NCBI GenBank assembly: GCA_963930055.1
Contig: CAWVKS010000001.1
Span: forward strand, 62,001 to 126,000
Length of the DNA: 64,000 nucleotides
Direction of reading: 5' to 3'
From: Pullichristensenella sp963930055
GTDB taxonomy: Bacteria > Bacillota > Clostridia > Christensenellales > Aristaeellaceae
Below the pieces are notes generated by a model. It was not told the DNA's origin, did no database searches, and saw only the letters and a list, made by a program, of their open reading frames with translations. Made by a program: the position numbers and the translations under genes. Numbering within the stretch: position 1 is the stretch's first letter; each line of letters starts with the position of its first letter. Below are positions 28,892-38,040 of this stretch, one piece after another.

Positions 28892-29640
28892 ATGGCAAAG
28901 AAAGTGCTGCTGGCAGGCGAATCGTGGACGAGCTACACCACCGCACGTCAAGGGCTTCGACGCCTTCTATACCTCCGTCTACGAGGAAGGCGGCAAGTGG
29001 CTCATCGCCGCCCTCAAGGCCTCCGGCTACGAAGTGGACTACCTGCCCAACCACCACATCCCCACCGAATTCCCCACCACCATGGAGGAGCTTTCCGCCT
29101 ACGCCTGCGTGATCCTCTCGGATGTCGGGAGCAACACGCTGCTTCTGCACCCGGATACGTTCTCCAGGTCCCTGCGCACGCCCAACCGCTGCCAGCTCAT
29201 CCGCGATTACGTCCTCCAGGGCGGCGCGCTTCTGATGGTGGGCGGCTACATGGCCTTCTCCGGCGTGGACGCCAAGGCCAAGTACGGCCACACCCGCCCT
29301 GGCCGAGGTGCTGCCCGTCGCCTGCCTGGAGGTGGACGACCTCATGGAGCACCCCGAAGGCGTATATCCCACGCTCGTCAAGGAGCATCCGGCGCTTGCG
29401 GGCGTGCCCAAGGACTGGCCGCACTTCCTCGGCTACAACAAGACCAGGGCCATCCCCGCGGGCGAAGTGGTCATGGCCATCGAGGGAGACCCCTTCCTGG
29501 CCTTCGGCGAGTTCGGCAAGGGGCGCAGCGCCGCCTTCACCAGCGATTGCGCGCCGCACTGGGGGCCGCCGGAGTTCGTGGGCTGGGCGGGCTACCAGCC
29601 GCTTTGGAAGGGCATCGTCGATCACCTCACCCGCGCCTGA
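28892..29640 (+). CDS. Glutamine-amidotransferase-like (GATase1_like) protein (two one-base insertions as sequenced)
   Basis: About 248 aa when repaired. KVLLAGESWTSY at the start, YEVDYLPNHHIPTEFPTT, VILSDVGSNTLLLHPDTF and GGALLMVGGYMAFSG give a class-I amidotransferase-type flavodoxin fold. No classical nucleophile Cys elbow is visible, so it is probably not an amidotransferase. Extra bases occur near 28941-28945 and 29294-29298. The family often sits beside sugar ABC transporters, and here a sugar-binding protein gene follows. Confidence 0.65.
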
Positions 29641-29758
29641 CCGCTGGCGGGAAGGCAGCGCCCGCGTCCGCCCGCGCCCTGTTGCAAAGGCGCGGGCGGC
29701 GTTTTGCCTTTTTGTAAACTGTACAGAACGTTTCTGGTGGAATCGGACAGTTTTTGTA

Positions 29759-29787
29759 TTGACAATTCCGCATATTCTTCGTATAAT
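29759..29787 (+). promoter_or_regulatory. Promoter of the sugar ABC transporter
   Basis: TTGACA (29759-29764), 17-bp spacer, TATAAT (29782-29787): a full-consensus promoter. The palindrome CTGTACAG at about 29719-29726 lies 33 bases upstream and could be an operator. Confidence 0.85.
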
Positions 29788-29868
29788 TTAGCGTGAGGGC
29801 ATAGCCTGCGGAGGCATGCCCGCCCGCGGGGGTCGGCTTCGCGGGCAACGAAGAAAGGAGCTGTCATT

Positions 29869-31202
29869 ATGAAGAAACTCATGGCACTCGCTCTCACCCT
29901 CATCCTCGCGCTGGGCTGCCTGGGCGCCTTCGCGGAGGAAACGACCGAGATCTACTTCCTCAACTTCAAGCCGGAGATCGCCGAAGTTTACGAAGAGATC
30001 GCCGCCACCTACGAAGCGGAGACGGGCGTGCACGTCAACGTCGTTACCGCCGCCGCCGGCACCTACGAGCAGACGCTGCGCTCGGAGATCGCCAAGGCCG
30101 ACGCGCCCACCATTTTCCAGATCAACGGCCCGGTCGGCCTGCAGAGCTGGAAGGACTACTGCCTCGACCTTGCCGACACCGAGTTTTACAACATGCTTTC
30201 CGATAAGACGCTGGCCGTGACCGAGGGCGACGCCGTGTACGGCATCCCCTACGTGGTCGAGGGCTACGGCATCATCTACAACGACGCCATCATGGACAAG
30301 TACTTCGCCTCGGAGAACAAGTCCACCGAGTACACCTCCATGGACGAGATCAAGGGCTTTGAGGCGCTCAAGGCCGTCGTCGAGGACATGACCGCCCTCA
30401 AGGACGAACTGGGCATCCAGGGCGTGTTCGCCTCCACCTCCATGGCCGCGGGCGAGCAGTGGCGCTGGCAGACCCACCTGCTCAACATGCCCATCTACTA
30501 TGAGTTCAAAGACGCGGGCGGCGAGAACACCATCCTCACCGGCCTGGACGCCGCCGAGATCACCTTCTCCTACAACGAGAACTTCAAAAACCTCTTTGAC
30601 CTTTATACCAACAACAGCGTCACCGCCAAGGGCCTTCTGAGCAACAAGACCACCAACGATTCCATGGCCGAGTTCGCGCTGGGCAGTGCGCCATGGTGCA
30701 GAACGGCAACTGGGGCGCCAGCCAGATCCTCGGCGTGGAGGGCAACGTGGTCGCCAACGACGACATCAAGTTCCTGCCCCTCTACACCGGCGTCGAGGGC
30801 GAGGAGGCCCAGGGCCTGTGCATCGGCACGGAGAACTACCTGTGCGTCAACTCCCAGGTCTCCGAAGAAAAGCAGCAGGCCTCCATCGATTTCCTGGTCT
30901 GGCTGTTCAGCTCCGAGACCGGCAAGGCCTATGTGAAAAACGATTTGATGTTCCTCTCCCCGTTCAACACCTTTGAGGACGACGAGATGCCCGAGGACCC
31001 GCTCTCCCGCGAAGTGCTGCGCTGGATGGAGATGGACGGCGTGACCAGCGTGCCGTGGACGTTCGCCTGCTTCCCGTCGGAGCAGTTCAAAAACTACGTG
31101 GGCGACGCGCTGCTTGAGTACCTGCAGGGCTCCGTGGACTGGGACGGCGTGGTGCAGGCCACCATCGACGCCTGGGCCTCCGAGCGCGCGCTGAGCGCTT
31201 AA
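29869..31202 (+). CDS. Sugar ABC transporter substrate-binding protein (one-base deletion as sequenced)
   Basis: About 444 aa when repaired. Residues 1-23 are a signal peptide ending AFAEE; LALGC could be a non-standard lipobox. The body is a COG1653-type solute-binding protein (EIAATYEAETGVHVNVVTAA, PTIFQINGPVGLQSW, then SIDFLVWLFSSETGKAYV). The frame breaks near 30687 (GGCAG-TGCGCC), where one base is missing before AMVQNGNWGASQI. The ribosome site AGAAAGGAG precedes ATG. It delivers a carbohydrate to the two permeases that follow. Confidence 0.88.
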
Positions 31203-31213
31203 ACTTTCTGCGC

Positions 31214-31246
31214 AAAGGCGGGGCGCCCGCGCGGCGCTCCGCCTTT
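31214..31246 (+). terminator. Possible attenuator between binding protein and permeases
   Basis: Stem AAAGGCGG (31214-31221) / CCGCCTTT (31239-31246) without a T run. Such hairpins can raise binding-protein mRNA over permease mRNA. The rest of the 184-base gap is G/C-rich with no gene. Confidence 0.45.
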
Positions 31247-31386
31247 GGCGCTTTCCGTTGCAAAATGGCTCCGCCCCCGGCGGGGCCGCCGCGCGCAAAT
31301 CTTCGCTGCGGCGCGGCAGGCGGCGCATTCCCTTTCCCCGCCGCCATCTGGCCCGTGCGCGGGCATTTTACAAAGAGGGGGATCGT

Positions 31387-32232
31387 ATGCAAAGGACGCT
31401 TCGGAAGTTTTTCCCGCTGTTTGTCCTGCCCACCCTCATCGCGTTCGTCATCGTCTTTCTCATCCCGTTTCTGATGGGCATCTACCTGTCGTTTACGGAA
31501 TTTACGACGGTGACCGACTCCCAGTGGGTGGGGCTGAAGAATTACATCACCGCCTTCACCGCCAACAAGGAGTTTGTCAACGCGCTGTGGTTCACGGTGA
31601 AATTCGCGGTGGTCAGCGTGGTTTCCATCAACATACTTGGCTTTGCCATGGCCTCGCTGCTCACGCGCGGCATCCGCGGCACCAACCTGTTCCGCACGGT
31701 GCTGTTTATGCCCAACCTCATCGGCGGCATCGTGCTGGGCTGGATCTGGCAGATGATCTTCAACGGCATACTCTACCACTATGAGATGACGCTCACCTAC
31801 AACGCCAGCTTTGGCTTCTGGGGGCTGGTCATCCTCATGAACTGGCAGATGATCGGCTATATGATGATCATCTACATCGCGGGCATACAGTCCATCCCCA
31901 CAGAGCTGTACGACGCGGCGGCGGTGGACGGCGCCAACGGCTGGCAGCGGCTGACCAACGTGACGCTGCCGATGTGCATGCCTTCCATCACCATCTGCAC
32001 ATTTTTGACGCTGACCAATTCCTTCAAGCTCTTTGACCAGAACCTGGCCCTCACCGCCGGCGCGCCGTCGAAAAAGACGACCATGCTGGCTCTGGACATC
32101 TTCAACACCTTCTACGGGCGCGTCGGGTTTGAGGGCGTCGGCCAGGCCAAGGCGGTCGTGTTCTTTATCCTCGTGGCCGGCATCGCCTTTGTGCAATTGT
32201 GGCTGACGCGCAGAAAGGAGGTCGACCAATGA
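31387..32232 (+). CDS. Sugar ABC transporter permease (MsmF/UgpA type)
   Basis: 281 aa, six membrane segments. The coupling-helix EAA motif is present as AGIQSIPTELYDAAAVDGAN (about residues 165-185). N-terminal FVLPTLIAFVIVFLIPFL is typical of MalF/MsmF-like permeases. The ATG follows AGAGGGG; the frame is open upstream without similarity. It overlaps the next permease by four bases. Confidence 0.92.
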   Translation: MQRTLRKFFPLFVLPTLIAFVIVFLIPFLMGIYLSFTEFTTVTDSQWVGLKNYITAFTANKEFVNALWFTVKFAVVSVVSINILGFAMASLLTRGIRGTNLFRTVLFMPNLIGGIVLGWIWQMIFNGILYHYEMTLTYNASFGFWGLVILMNWQMIGYMMIIYIAGIQSIPTELYDAAAVDGANGWQRLTNVTLPMCMPSITICTFLTLTNSFKLFDQNLALTAGAPSKKTTMLALDIFNTFYGRVGFEGVGQAKAVVFFILVAGIAFVQLWLTRRKEVDQ

Positions 32233-33086
32233 GCGCTCCCTCCATCGCCAAACGGCGCGGCCGCAATTCCTGGCTTTTGACCATCCTCATGGCGATCGTC
32301 TGCCTGGCCTTCCTCGCGCCCATCCTCATCGTTTTGATGAACTCGTTCAAGGGCAAGCTGTTTATCAGCACTGCCCCGTTCGACTTCCCCAGCAGCGAGG
32401 CCGGCACGTTCGTGGGCTGGGCGAACTACGCCGAGGGCGTCCGCCTGACCGGATTTTTCCAGGCCTTCGGCTATTCGCTGTTCATCACCGTGTTCTCCGT
32501 GGCCTTCATCGTGCTTTTGACGGCGATGACGGGCTGGTTCCTCGCCCGCGTGGAGAACAAAGCGACGCGCGCCATCTACCTTTTGCTGGTCTTTTCCATG
32601 GTCGTGCCCTTCCAGATGGTGATGTTCACCATGTCAAAAATGGCCAACATGCTGCATCTGGACAACCCCGTGGGCATTATCTTCGTCTACGTAGGCTTCG
32701 GGGCCGGCCTTTCCACGTTCATGTTCACCGGCTTTGCCCGCTATGTGCCGCGCGAGATCGAGGAAGCCGCCTGCATCGACGGCTGCGGCCCGGTGCGCAC
32801 GTTCTTCTCGGTGGTGTTCCCCGTGCTCAAGCCCACGGCCATTACCGTGGCGATCCTCAACGCCATGTGGATCTGGAACGACTACCTGCTGCCCTACCTG
32901 CTGCTCGGCTCCAACTACAAGACCATCCCCATCGCCGTGCAGTACCTGAAGGGCGGCTACGGCTCCGTGGATATGGGCGCGATGATGGCCGTGCTGGTGC
33001 TCTCCATCGTCCCCATCGTCGTCTTTTATCTCGCCTGCCAGAAACACATCATCCGGGGCGTCATCGCCGGCGCGGTGAAGGGATAG
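32229..33086 (+). CDS. Sugar ABC transporter permease (MsmG/UgpE type)
   Basis: 285 aa, six membrane segments. The EAA loop is VPREIEEAACIDGCGPVRTF and the C-terminal end is the family's usual QKHIIRGVIAGAVKG. AAAGGAGG sits inside the previous gene and sets this start. No ABC ATPase is encoded beside the operon, so a shared MsmK-like ATPase elsewhere is probably used. Confidence 0.93.
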   Translation: MSAPSIAKRRGRNSWLLTILMAIVCLAFLAPILIVLMNSFKGKLFISTAPFDFPSSEAGTFVGWANYAEGVRLTGFFQAFGYSLFITVFSVAFIVLLTAMTGWFLARVENKATRAIYLLLVFSMVVPFQMVMFTMSKMANMLHLDNPVGIIFVYVGFGAGLSTFMFTGFARYVPREIEEAACIDGCGPVRTFFSVVFPVLKPTAITVAILNAMWIWNDYLLPYLLLGSNYKTIPIAVQYLKGGYGSVDMGAMMAVLVLSIVPIVVFYLACQKHIIRGVIAGAVKG

Positions 33087-33125
33087 CCGCGCGGCTGGCG
33101 CCGTACCAACGTCCGCGCCGACAGC

Positions 33126-33309
33126 CGGCGCGGGCGTTTAGAGCGCTGACAAAGCCCACAACCGCAAAAATTGCCCCGATAAAAAGAAAATCGGTGGCAA
33201 TTTTTGCTTCCTGCGGTCACTTACGTCTATGTGAGCTTCCTTGGCTTGCGGGCTTTCTCAACGCTCTGTCAGTCTGTTGACTTTGTCAACATCCTGAACG
33301 CCCGCGCCG
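33126..33309. repeat. Palindromic intergenic element with nested inverted repeats
   Basis: Terminal 13-bp perfect inverted repeats CGGCGCGGGCGTT (33126-33138) and AACGCCCGCGCCG (33297-33309) enclose a 17-bp hairpin (33164-33180 with 33190-33207, one bulge), TCAC/GTGA arms near 33217-33234, and GTTGAC-TTT-GTCAAC (33276-33290). A separate 8-bp hairpin at 33113-33133 may end the sugar operon. No coding frame. It may be a mobile palindromic repeat or a complex terminator. Confidence 0.6.
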
Positions 33310-33313
33310 CGGC

Positions 33314-33342
33314 TTGACAACTTAACGCGCGCGCCGTAAGAT
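33314..33342 (+). promoter_or_regulatory. Promoter of nth-obg
   Basis: TTGACA (33314-33319), 17-bp spacer, TAAGAT (33337-33342). Confidence 0.6.
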
Positions 33343-33404
33343 AATAGGGCGGGGCTTGCCCCGATACCAAAGCGGCCCGCCCTCGCGGGAGGAAGGAGCG
33401 CGAA

Positions 33405-34031
33405 ATGGACGCGCAAAAGGCGCAAGCCGTGCTTGAGGCGCTCGCAGCCCTCTACCCGGAGGCGCGGGCGGAGCTGCACTTTTCCAATCCCTACGAAACG
33501 CTGGTGGCCACTATCCTCTCGGCGCAGTGTACCGACCGGCGGGTGAACCAGGTGACGGCGAGGCTCTTTCCCCGCTATCCCACCGTGGAGAGCATGGCCG
33601 CGCTCACGCCGGAGGAGCTGGAACCGCAGATCCGCGAATGCGGCCTCTACCGAAACAAGGCGAAAAACATCGTCGCCGCCTGCCGCGCCATCGCCGAGGA
33701 ACACGGCGGCAAGGTGCCTTCCACGCGCGCGGAGCTCATGGCCCTGCCCGGCGTGGGGCAAAAGACGGCGGGCGTGGTGCTCCTGGCCGCCTTCGGCGAC
33801 GACCAGATCCCCGTGGACACCCACGTGTTCCGCGTCTCCCACCGCATCGGCCTTGCCGACGCCACCACCCCGGACGGCGTGGAAAAACAGCTGCGGGCGA
33901 TCCTTCCCCGGGAGGAATGGTCGCACGCGCATCATCTGCTCATCTGGCACGGCCGCCGCGTCTGCCACGCGCGCGGCCCGGAATGCGACCGCTGCCCGCT
34001 GAAGGCGGAGCTTTGCGAAAACGGAGCGTAG
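33405..34031 (+). CDS. nth: Endonuclease III
   Basis: 208 aa base-excision repair glycosylase/AP lyase for oxidised pyrimidines. The helix-hairpin-helix LPGVGQKTAGVVLLAAF carries the catalytic Lys, and VDTHVFRVSHR the catalytic Asp. The 4Fe-4S cluster has the family spacing C-x6-C-x2-C-x5-C at the C terminus. AGGAAGGAGCG precedes ATG. obg follows after three bases. Confidence 0.96.
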   Translation: MDAQKAQAVLEALAALYPEARAELHFSNPYETLVATILSAQCTDRRVNQVTARLFPRYPTVESMAALTPEELEPQIRECGLYRNKAKNIVAACRAIAEEHGGKVPSTRAELMALPGVGQKTAGVVLLAAFGDDQIPVDTHVFRVSHRIGLADATTPDGVEKQLRAILPREEWSHAHHLLIWHGRRVCHARGPECDRCPLKAELCENGA

Positions 34032-34034
34032 AGA

Positions 34035-35294
34035 ATGGCTTTATTTGTAGACATCGTCAACATCACGGTCAAGGCGGGCGACGGCGGCAACGGCTGCGTC
34101 TCCTTCCACCGGGAAAAATACGTGCAGGCCGGCGGCCCGGACGGCGGCGACGGCGGCCGCGGCGGGGACGTGAAGTTCCTCGCCACCGAGCGCATGCACA
34201 CGCTGATGGACTTCCGTTTCAAGCGCAAGTTCTTCGCCGAAAACGGCATGGACGGCCTGGCCAACCGCCGCACCGGCAAGTCCGGCGCGGACGTGGTCGT
34301 CGAAGTGCCGGTGGGCACGGTGGTCAAGGAACGCGCGACCGGCCGCGTGCTTCTCGACATGCGCGAAGCGGGCGTCGAGCGCACGCTGATGCGCGGCGGC
34401 AACGGCGGCTTTGGCAACCAGCACTTCGCCACCCCCACGCGGCAGGCGCCGCAGTTTGCCAAGCCCGGCGAGCGGCGCGAGGCGCTGGAAGTGACGCTGG
34501 AGCTGAAGTCCATCGCCGACGTCGGCCTCGTGGGCTTCCCCAATGTTGGCAAGTCCACCATACTCGCGGCGGTGACGGCGGCGCGCCCAAAGATCGCCAA
34601 CTACCACTTCACCACCCTCCAGCCCAACCTCGGCATCGTCCGCCTCGGCGAGCGCAGCTTCGTCATGGCCGACATCCCCGGCCTGGTGGAGGGCGCGAGC
34701 GAGGGCGTGGGCCTCGGCCACGATTTTCTGCGCCACGTCGAGCGCACGCGCGTGCTCATCCATGTGCTCGACGTCGCCGGCAGCGAGGGCCGCGACCCCG
34801 TGGAGGACTACCACGCCATCATGCGCGAATTGGACGCCTACGGCGACCTCAAAAACCGCCCCATGCTCATCGCCGCCAACAAAACAGACCTCCCCGGCGC
34901 GGAAAAGAACATCGAGCGCCTGCGCGAGGCGCTGCCCGGCGCGCGCATCTTCCCGGTTTCCGCGGCCACCCGCAAGGGCTTTGAGCCGCTTTTGCACGCC
35001 GCTGCCGACCTGCTCGACCGCCTGCCCGCCCCCGAACCGTTCTACGAGGAGGAGCTGGAAGTCGTGATGGGCGAGGAGGGCTTCACCGTGGAAAAGGACG
35101 GCGCGGCCTATGTGGTCTCCGGCGCGTCCATGGACAACCTCATCCGCTCGGTGAACTTTGAAAACGAGGATTCGCTCAACTACTTCCACCGCATGCTGCG
35201 CAAGTGGGGCGTCATCGATGCCCTGCGCGAGGCCGGGGCCAGGGAAGGCGACTCGGTCGTCATCGGCGAGATGGAATTTGACTTTGTGGAATGA
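34035..35294 (+). CDS. obg: GTPase Obg
   Basis: 419 aa. It has an N-terminal glycine-rich Obg fold (residues 1-157, with GGPDGGDGGRGGDV), a G domain with GFPNVGKST, DIPGLVEGASEG and NKTD, and a C-terminal OCT domain (about 345-419). It is an essential GTPase in 50S ribosome assembly and stress control. It sits between nth and yhbY, part of the usual Bacillota neighbourhood obg-yhbY-nadD-yqeK-rsfS. Confidence 0.97.
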   Translation: MALFVDIVNITVKAGDGGNGCVSFHREKYVQAGGPDGGDGGRGGDVKFLATERMHTLMDFRFKRKFFAENGMDGLANRRTGKSGADVVVEVPVGTVVKERATGRVLLDMREAGVERTLMRGGNGGFGNQHFATPTRQAPQFAKPGERREALEVTLELKSIADVGLVGFPNVGKSTILAAVTAARPKIANYHFTTLQPNLGIVRLGERSFVMADIPGLVEGASEGVGLGHDFLRHVERTRVLIHVLDVAGSEGRDPVEDYHAIMRELDAYGDLKNRPMLIAANKTDLPGAEKNIERLREALPGARIFPVSAATRKGFEPLLHAAADLLDRLPAPEPFYEEELEVVMGEEGFTVEKDGAAYVVSGASMDNLIRSVNFENEDSLNYFHRMLRKWGVIDALREAGAREGDSVVIGEMEFDFVE

Positions 35295-35314
35295 CGCACA
35301 AGGAGGATGACCCT

Positions 35315-35608
35315 ATGACCACCAGACAGCGCGCCGCTTTGCGGGCCATGGCCAACACCATCGACCCTGTTTTGCACATCGGCAAGGACGGCATCAACGA
35401 TAACCTCGTCAAGCAGGCTTGGGACGCGCTCGAGGCGCGCGAGCTCATCAAGGTGACGGTACAGAAAAACGCCCCCATGGACGCGCGCGAGGCCTGCGCC
35501 GAACTGTGTGAGCGCGTACACGCCGAGGCCGTGCAGGTCATCGGCAGCCGCTTCGTCGTCTACCGGCAGGCGCGGGAAAACTCGAAGATTCGCCTCGAGG
35601 ACTTGTAA
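35315..35608 (+). CDS. yhbY: YhbY-family (CRS1/YhbY) RNA-binding protein
   Basis: 97 aa KH-like RNA-binding protein linked to ribosome assembly. The conserved core is LRAMANTIDPVLHIGKDGIN, followed by LEARELIKV and a C-terminal GSRFVVYRQ. ATG 35315 is selected by AAGGAGG at 35300-35306; an in-frame ATG at 35291 lacks such a site. It directly follows obg. Confidence 0.92.
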   Translation: MTTRQRAALRAMANTIDPVLHIGKDGINDNLVKQAWDALEARELIKVTVQKNAPMDAREACAELCERVHAEAVQVIGSRFVVYRQARENSKIRLEDL

Positions 35609-35614
35609 AATACG

Positions 35615-36334
35615 TCAGTCGAACAGCCGCCTGGGAACGGGCGGCTTTTTCCATCCCAGCGCGGCGAGGAAAAGCGTCACAAGCGCCGCCCCCAGGTACA
35701 GGGGGTTGCCAAGCAGCAGATACATCAAAAGCAGCAAGAGTCCGAACAGCAGCCTGCGCGGGGCGCGCTCGCGGGAAACGGCGACGCGCAGGCGCCCGCG
35801 CGCCGGCTTTTCCTCCCGCTTCGGCGGCGGGAAGGCCGTCAAAAGCGCACACAGCCGCCCGCCGTCGATCAGGCACACGGCGGGATGGGCGAGCTTCGCC
35901 GCGCAGGCATGCGCCGCCGCGTCCGCCCGCGCCGTGGTCACCAACAGCAGTTTTTCCCCGCCGCGCCCGCGCCAGGCGTCCAATACGGCGTTTGCGTCCA
36001 AAGGCGGCCCCTGCGGGTGGCGCGGCAGGAACAATAGAGCCGTCTCCGCCGCCTGCCCCGGATAGGCCTTTTCCAGCAGCGCGCGCGCCTCCGCCTCCGC
36101 CGCCCCGGCGTCCAGCATCGCCCAGCGTTCCACCTCCGCGCGGGCGCGCCCCTTTTTCGCCTCCCGCTTTGGCAAACGCCCCGCCAGCGGCGAAAGCAGT
36201 TTGCGCCCCAGAAGCAGCGCGCACAGCGCGCAGGCCGCCGCCAGCCAGATATCGCCAAACGCCGAGACGAAAAGCAGGTATAACGCCAGCGCCGCCAGCA
36301 CATGCAGCGCCGCGCGGTCGATCTTTTTGCCCAT
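35615..36334 (-). CDS. Uncharacterised membrane protein with a soluble middle domain
   Basis: 239 aa. Two hydrophobic hairpins lie at residues 9-42 and about 195-228. Between them a soluble part contains LLVTTARADAAAHACAAKLA followed by VCLIDGGRLCALL. This strand-helix-strand pattern recalls Mrr/restriction-endonuclease-like folds, but I do not see a full catalytic triad. It is encoded against its neighbours, between yhbY and nadD-yqeK. ATG follows GGGAGGAG. Function unknown. Confidence 0.6.
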   Translation of the reverse strand: MGKKIDRAALHVLAALALYLLFVSAFGDIWLAAACALCALLLGRKLLSPLAGRLPKREAKKGRARAEVERWAMLDAGAAEAEARALLEKAYPGQAAETALLFLPRHPQGPPLDANAVLDAWRGRGGEKLLLVTTARADAAAHACAAKLAHPAVCLIDGGRLCALLTAFPPPKREEKPARGRLRVAVSRERAPRRLLFGLLLLLMYLLLGNPLYLGAALVTLFLAALGWKKPPVPRRLFD

Positions 36335-36403
36335 TTTTTCTCCTCCCTGACAGATTTTTCCCCAAAAAGCGCCGTCCATGCCGCGTCGCGGGCACAAAAC
36401 CGC

Positions 36404-36432
36404 TTTTCACCCGCGCGCGGATGGTGTATAAT
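36404..36432 (+). promoter_or_regulatory. Promoter of nadD-yqeK giving a leaderless mRNA
   Basis: TTTTCA (36404-36409), 17-bp spacer, TATAAT (36427-36432). The start codon begins at 36439, where transcription should start. Confidence 0.6.
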
Positions 36433-36438
36433 AGGAAT

Positions 36439-37563
36439 ATGGAACACAGAACAATCGGCATACTCGGCGGCACGCTCGACCCCGTGCACCTCGGCCATAC
36501 GGCGCTTCTGCGCATGGCGAAGGAACAGCTCTCCCTTTCCGAGGCCATCCTTTTGCCGGACGGCGACCCGCCCCACAAGCATTGCCACGCCGTGGCGGAG
36601 GACCGCCTGTGGATGGCGCGGCTGGCGGCGGGGGACGAATTTACCGTTTTGGATATGGAGGTGCGCCGGGAGGGCGCGACCTACACCGTGGACACACTGC
36701 GCCGCCTGCGCGCGCGGGAGCCGGAGAGCGAGCTTGTCTACATCATCGGCGCGGACACGTTGCCCAACCTCGTCACCTGGCGCGAATACAAAGAGGTATT
36801 CAAGCTCTGCACATTCGCGGCGGCGCGCCGCGGCGGGGAAATGGCGGCCGTGCCGGAAGGCGCGCGCGTCCTCTGGCTTCGCGGCGACCCGCCGGACATT
36901 TCCTCCACGCACATCCGCGAGGTCGCGGCCACGCGCGGCGATCTGCGCGGCCTGGTGGACGATCAGGTGGCCGCCTGCATCCGCGAAAAGGGGCTCTATC
37001 TGATGGGCGTGCCCGAGGTGGAAGCAGAGGAAACGCTCAAAAAAACGCTCACCAGGCACCGCTTCCGCCACACGCTCGGCGTGCGCGATATGAGCGAGCG
37101 CCTCGCCCGCATCCACGGCCTGGACGCGGCGGCGGCGCGCGTGGCCGGCCTTCTGCACGACGCGGCCAAGTGCCTGCCGGAAAAGGAACAGCGCCGCCTC
37201 GCCGCCGGCCTTGCCGACGAAGGGGAGCTGGCCAATCCCGAGCTTTTGCACGCCCCCGCGGGCGCGGCGGTGGCGAAAGAAACGTTCGGCGTGCGCGATG
37301 AAGAGATACTCGCCGCCATCCGCTGCCACACGCTGGGCGGAGCGGAAATGACGGGCCTTATGCTGGCGGTGTTCGTGGCCGACTTCATCGAGCCGGGGCG
37401 GGAGGATTTCCCCGGCCTTGCCGAAGCCCGCGCCCTGGCGGGAACCGATCTGCGCGCCGCGGCGTCCAAGTGTGCGCAACTGACCAAACAACATCTCGAA
37501 GAGACAGGCCGCGCGGTACACCCGCGCATGGAAACGATGCTCATACAGGAGGGGACACTATGA
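36439..37563 (+). CDS. nadD: Fused nicotinate-nucleotide adenylyltransferase and YqeK HD-domain hydrolase
   Basis: 374 aa. Residues 1-185 are NadD, which makes deamido-NAD from nicotinate mononucleotide and ATP: GGTLDPVHLGHTALL holds the nucleotidyl-transfer His pair, and SSTHIRE is the C-terminal signature. Residues about 195-374 are YqeK, an HD hydrolase that splits diadenosine tetraphosphate (HTLGVRDM...LLHDAAKCL). In most Bacillota these are two adjacent genes. GTGTATAATAGG before ATG gives no separate ribosome site. rsfS overlaps the end by four bases. Confidence 0.92.
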   Translation: MEHRTIGILGGTLDPVHLGHTALLRMAKEQLSLSEAILLPDGDPPHKHCHAVAEDRLWMARLAAGDEFTVLDMEVRREGATYTVDTLRRLRAREPESELVYIIGADTLPNLVTWREYKEVFKLCTFAAARRGGEMAAVPEGARVLWLRGDPPDISSTHIREVAATRGDLRGLVDDQVAACIREKGLYLMGVPEVEAEETLKKTLTRHRFRHTLGVRDMSERLARIHGLDAAAARVAGLLHDAAKCLPEKEQRRLAAGLADEGELANPELLHAPAGAAVAKETFGVRDEEILAAIRCHTLGGAEMTGLMLAVFVADFIEPGREDFPGLAEARALAGTDLRAAASKCAQLTKQHLEETGRAVHPRMETMLIQEGTL

Positions 37564-37937
37564 CGAAATCCCGGGAACTGGCGCTGAAGATCGCGGAAGT
37601 GCTGGACAAGAAGGGCGCGACCGACATCACCATCCTCGAAGTGGATCACCTGACCTCCATCACCGATTACTTCGTCATCGCCACGGGCCGCAACGTGCAG
37701 GCCGTGCGCTCCCTGGCGGAGGACGTCGAGGAAAAGCTCGACGCGGAGGGCATGCCCGTGCGCCGGCACGAGGGCATGAACGAATCGCGCTGGGTGGTTC
37801 TGGACTACGCGCATGTCATCGTGCACATCTTCCACCCCGAGGAGCGCGAGTACTACAACATCGAGCGGCTGTGGATGGACGGCTCCAACCAGCTTACCTT
37901 CGTGCCCGGCGGGCAGGAGACGGGGGAAAACGCCTAG
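37560..37937 (+). CDS. rsfS: Ribosome silencing factor RsfS
   Basis: 125 aa. RsfS binds uL14 and blocks subunit joining when nutrients are scarce. The core ITDYFVIATGRNVQAVRSLA, GMNESRWVVLDY and VHIFHPEEREYYNIERLW is complete. ATG overlaps the nadD-yqeK stop (ATGA-type) and follows GGAGGGG. Confidence 0.96.
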   Translation: MTKSRELALKIAEVLDKKGATDITILEVDHLTSITDYFVIATGRNVQAVRSLAEDVEEKLDAEGMPVRRHEGMNESRWVVLDYAHVIVHIFHPEEREYYNIERLWMDGSNQLTFVPGGQETGENA

Positions 37938-37955
37938 ATCCCCGCAAAACAGTCT

Positions 37956-37994
37956 GCGGAGGGGCTTCTTGTGGCCTCTCCGCTGTTTGTTTAT
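37956..37994 (+). terminator. Terminator after rsfS
   Basis: Stem GCGGAGGGG (37956-37964) / CCTCTCCGC (37975-37983), followed by TGTTTGTTTAT. Confidence 0.75.
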
Positions 37995-38040
37995 GATTTG
38001 TAGATGATTTCCCTTTATGCTGACGCGCGGAGGGGTACGC

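Noticed and set aside
33126..33309. CRISPR repeat unit
   Set aside because: The element is one palindrome; there are no regularly spaced repeats or cas genes anywhere in the window.
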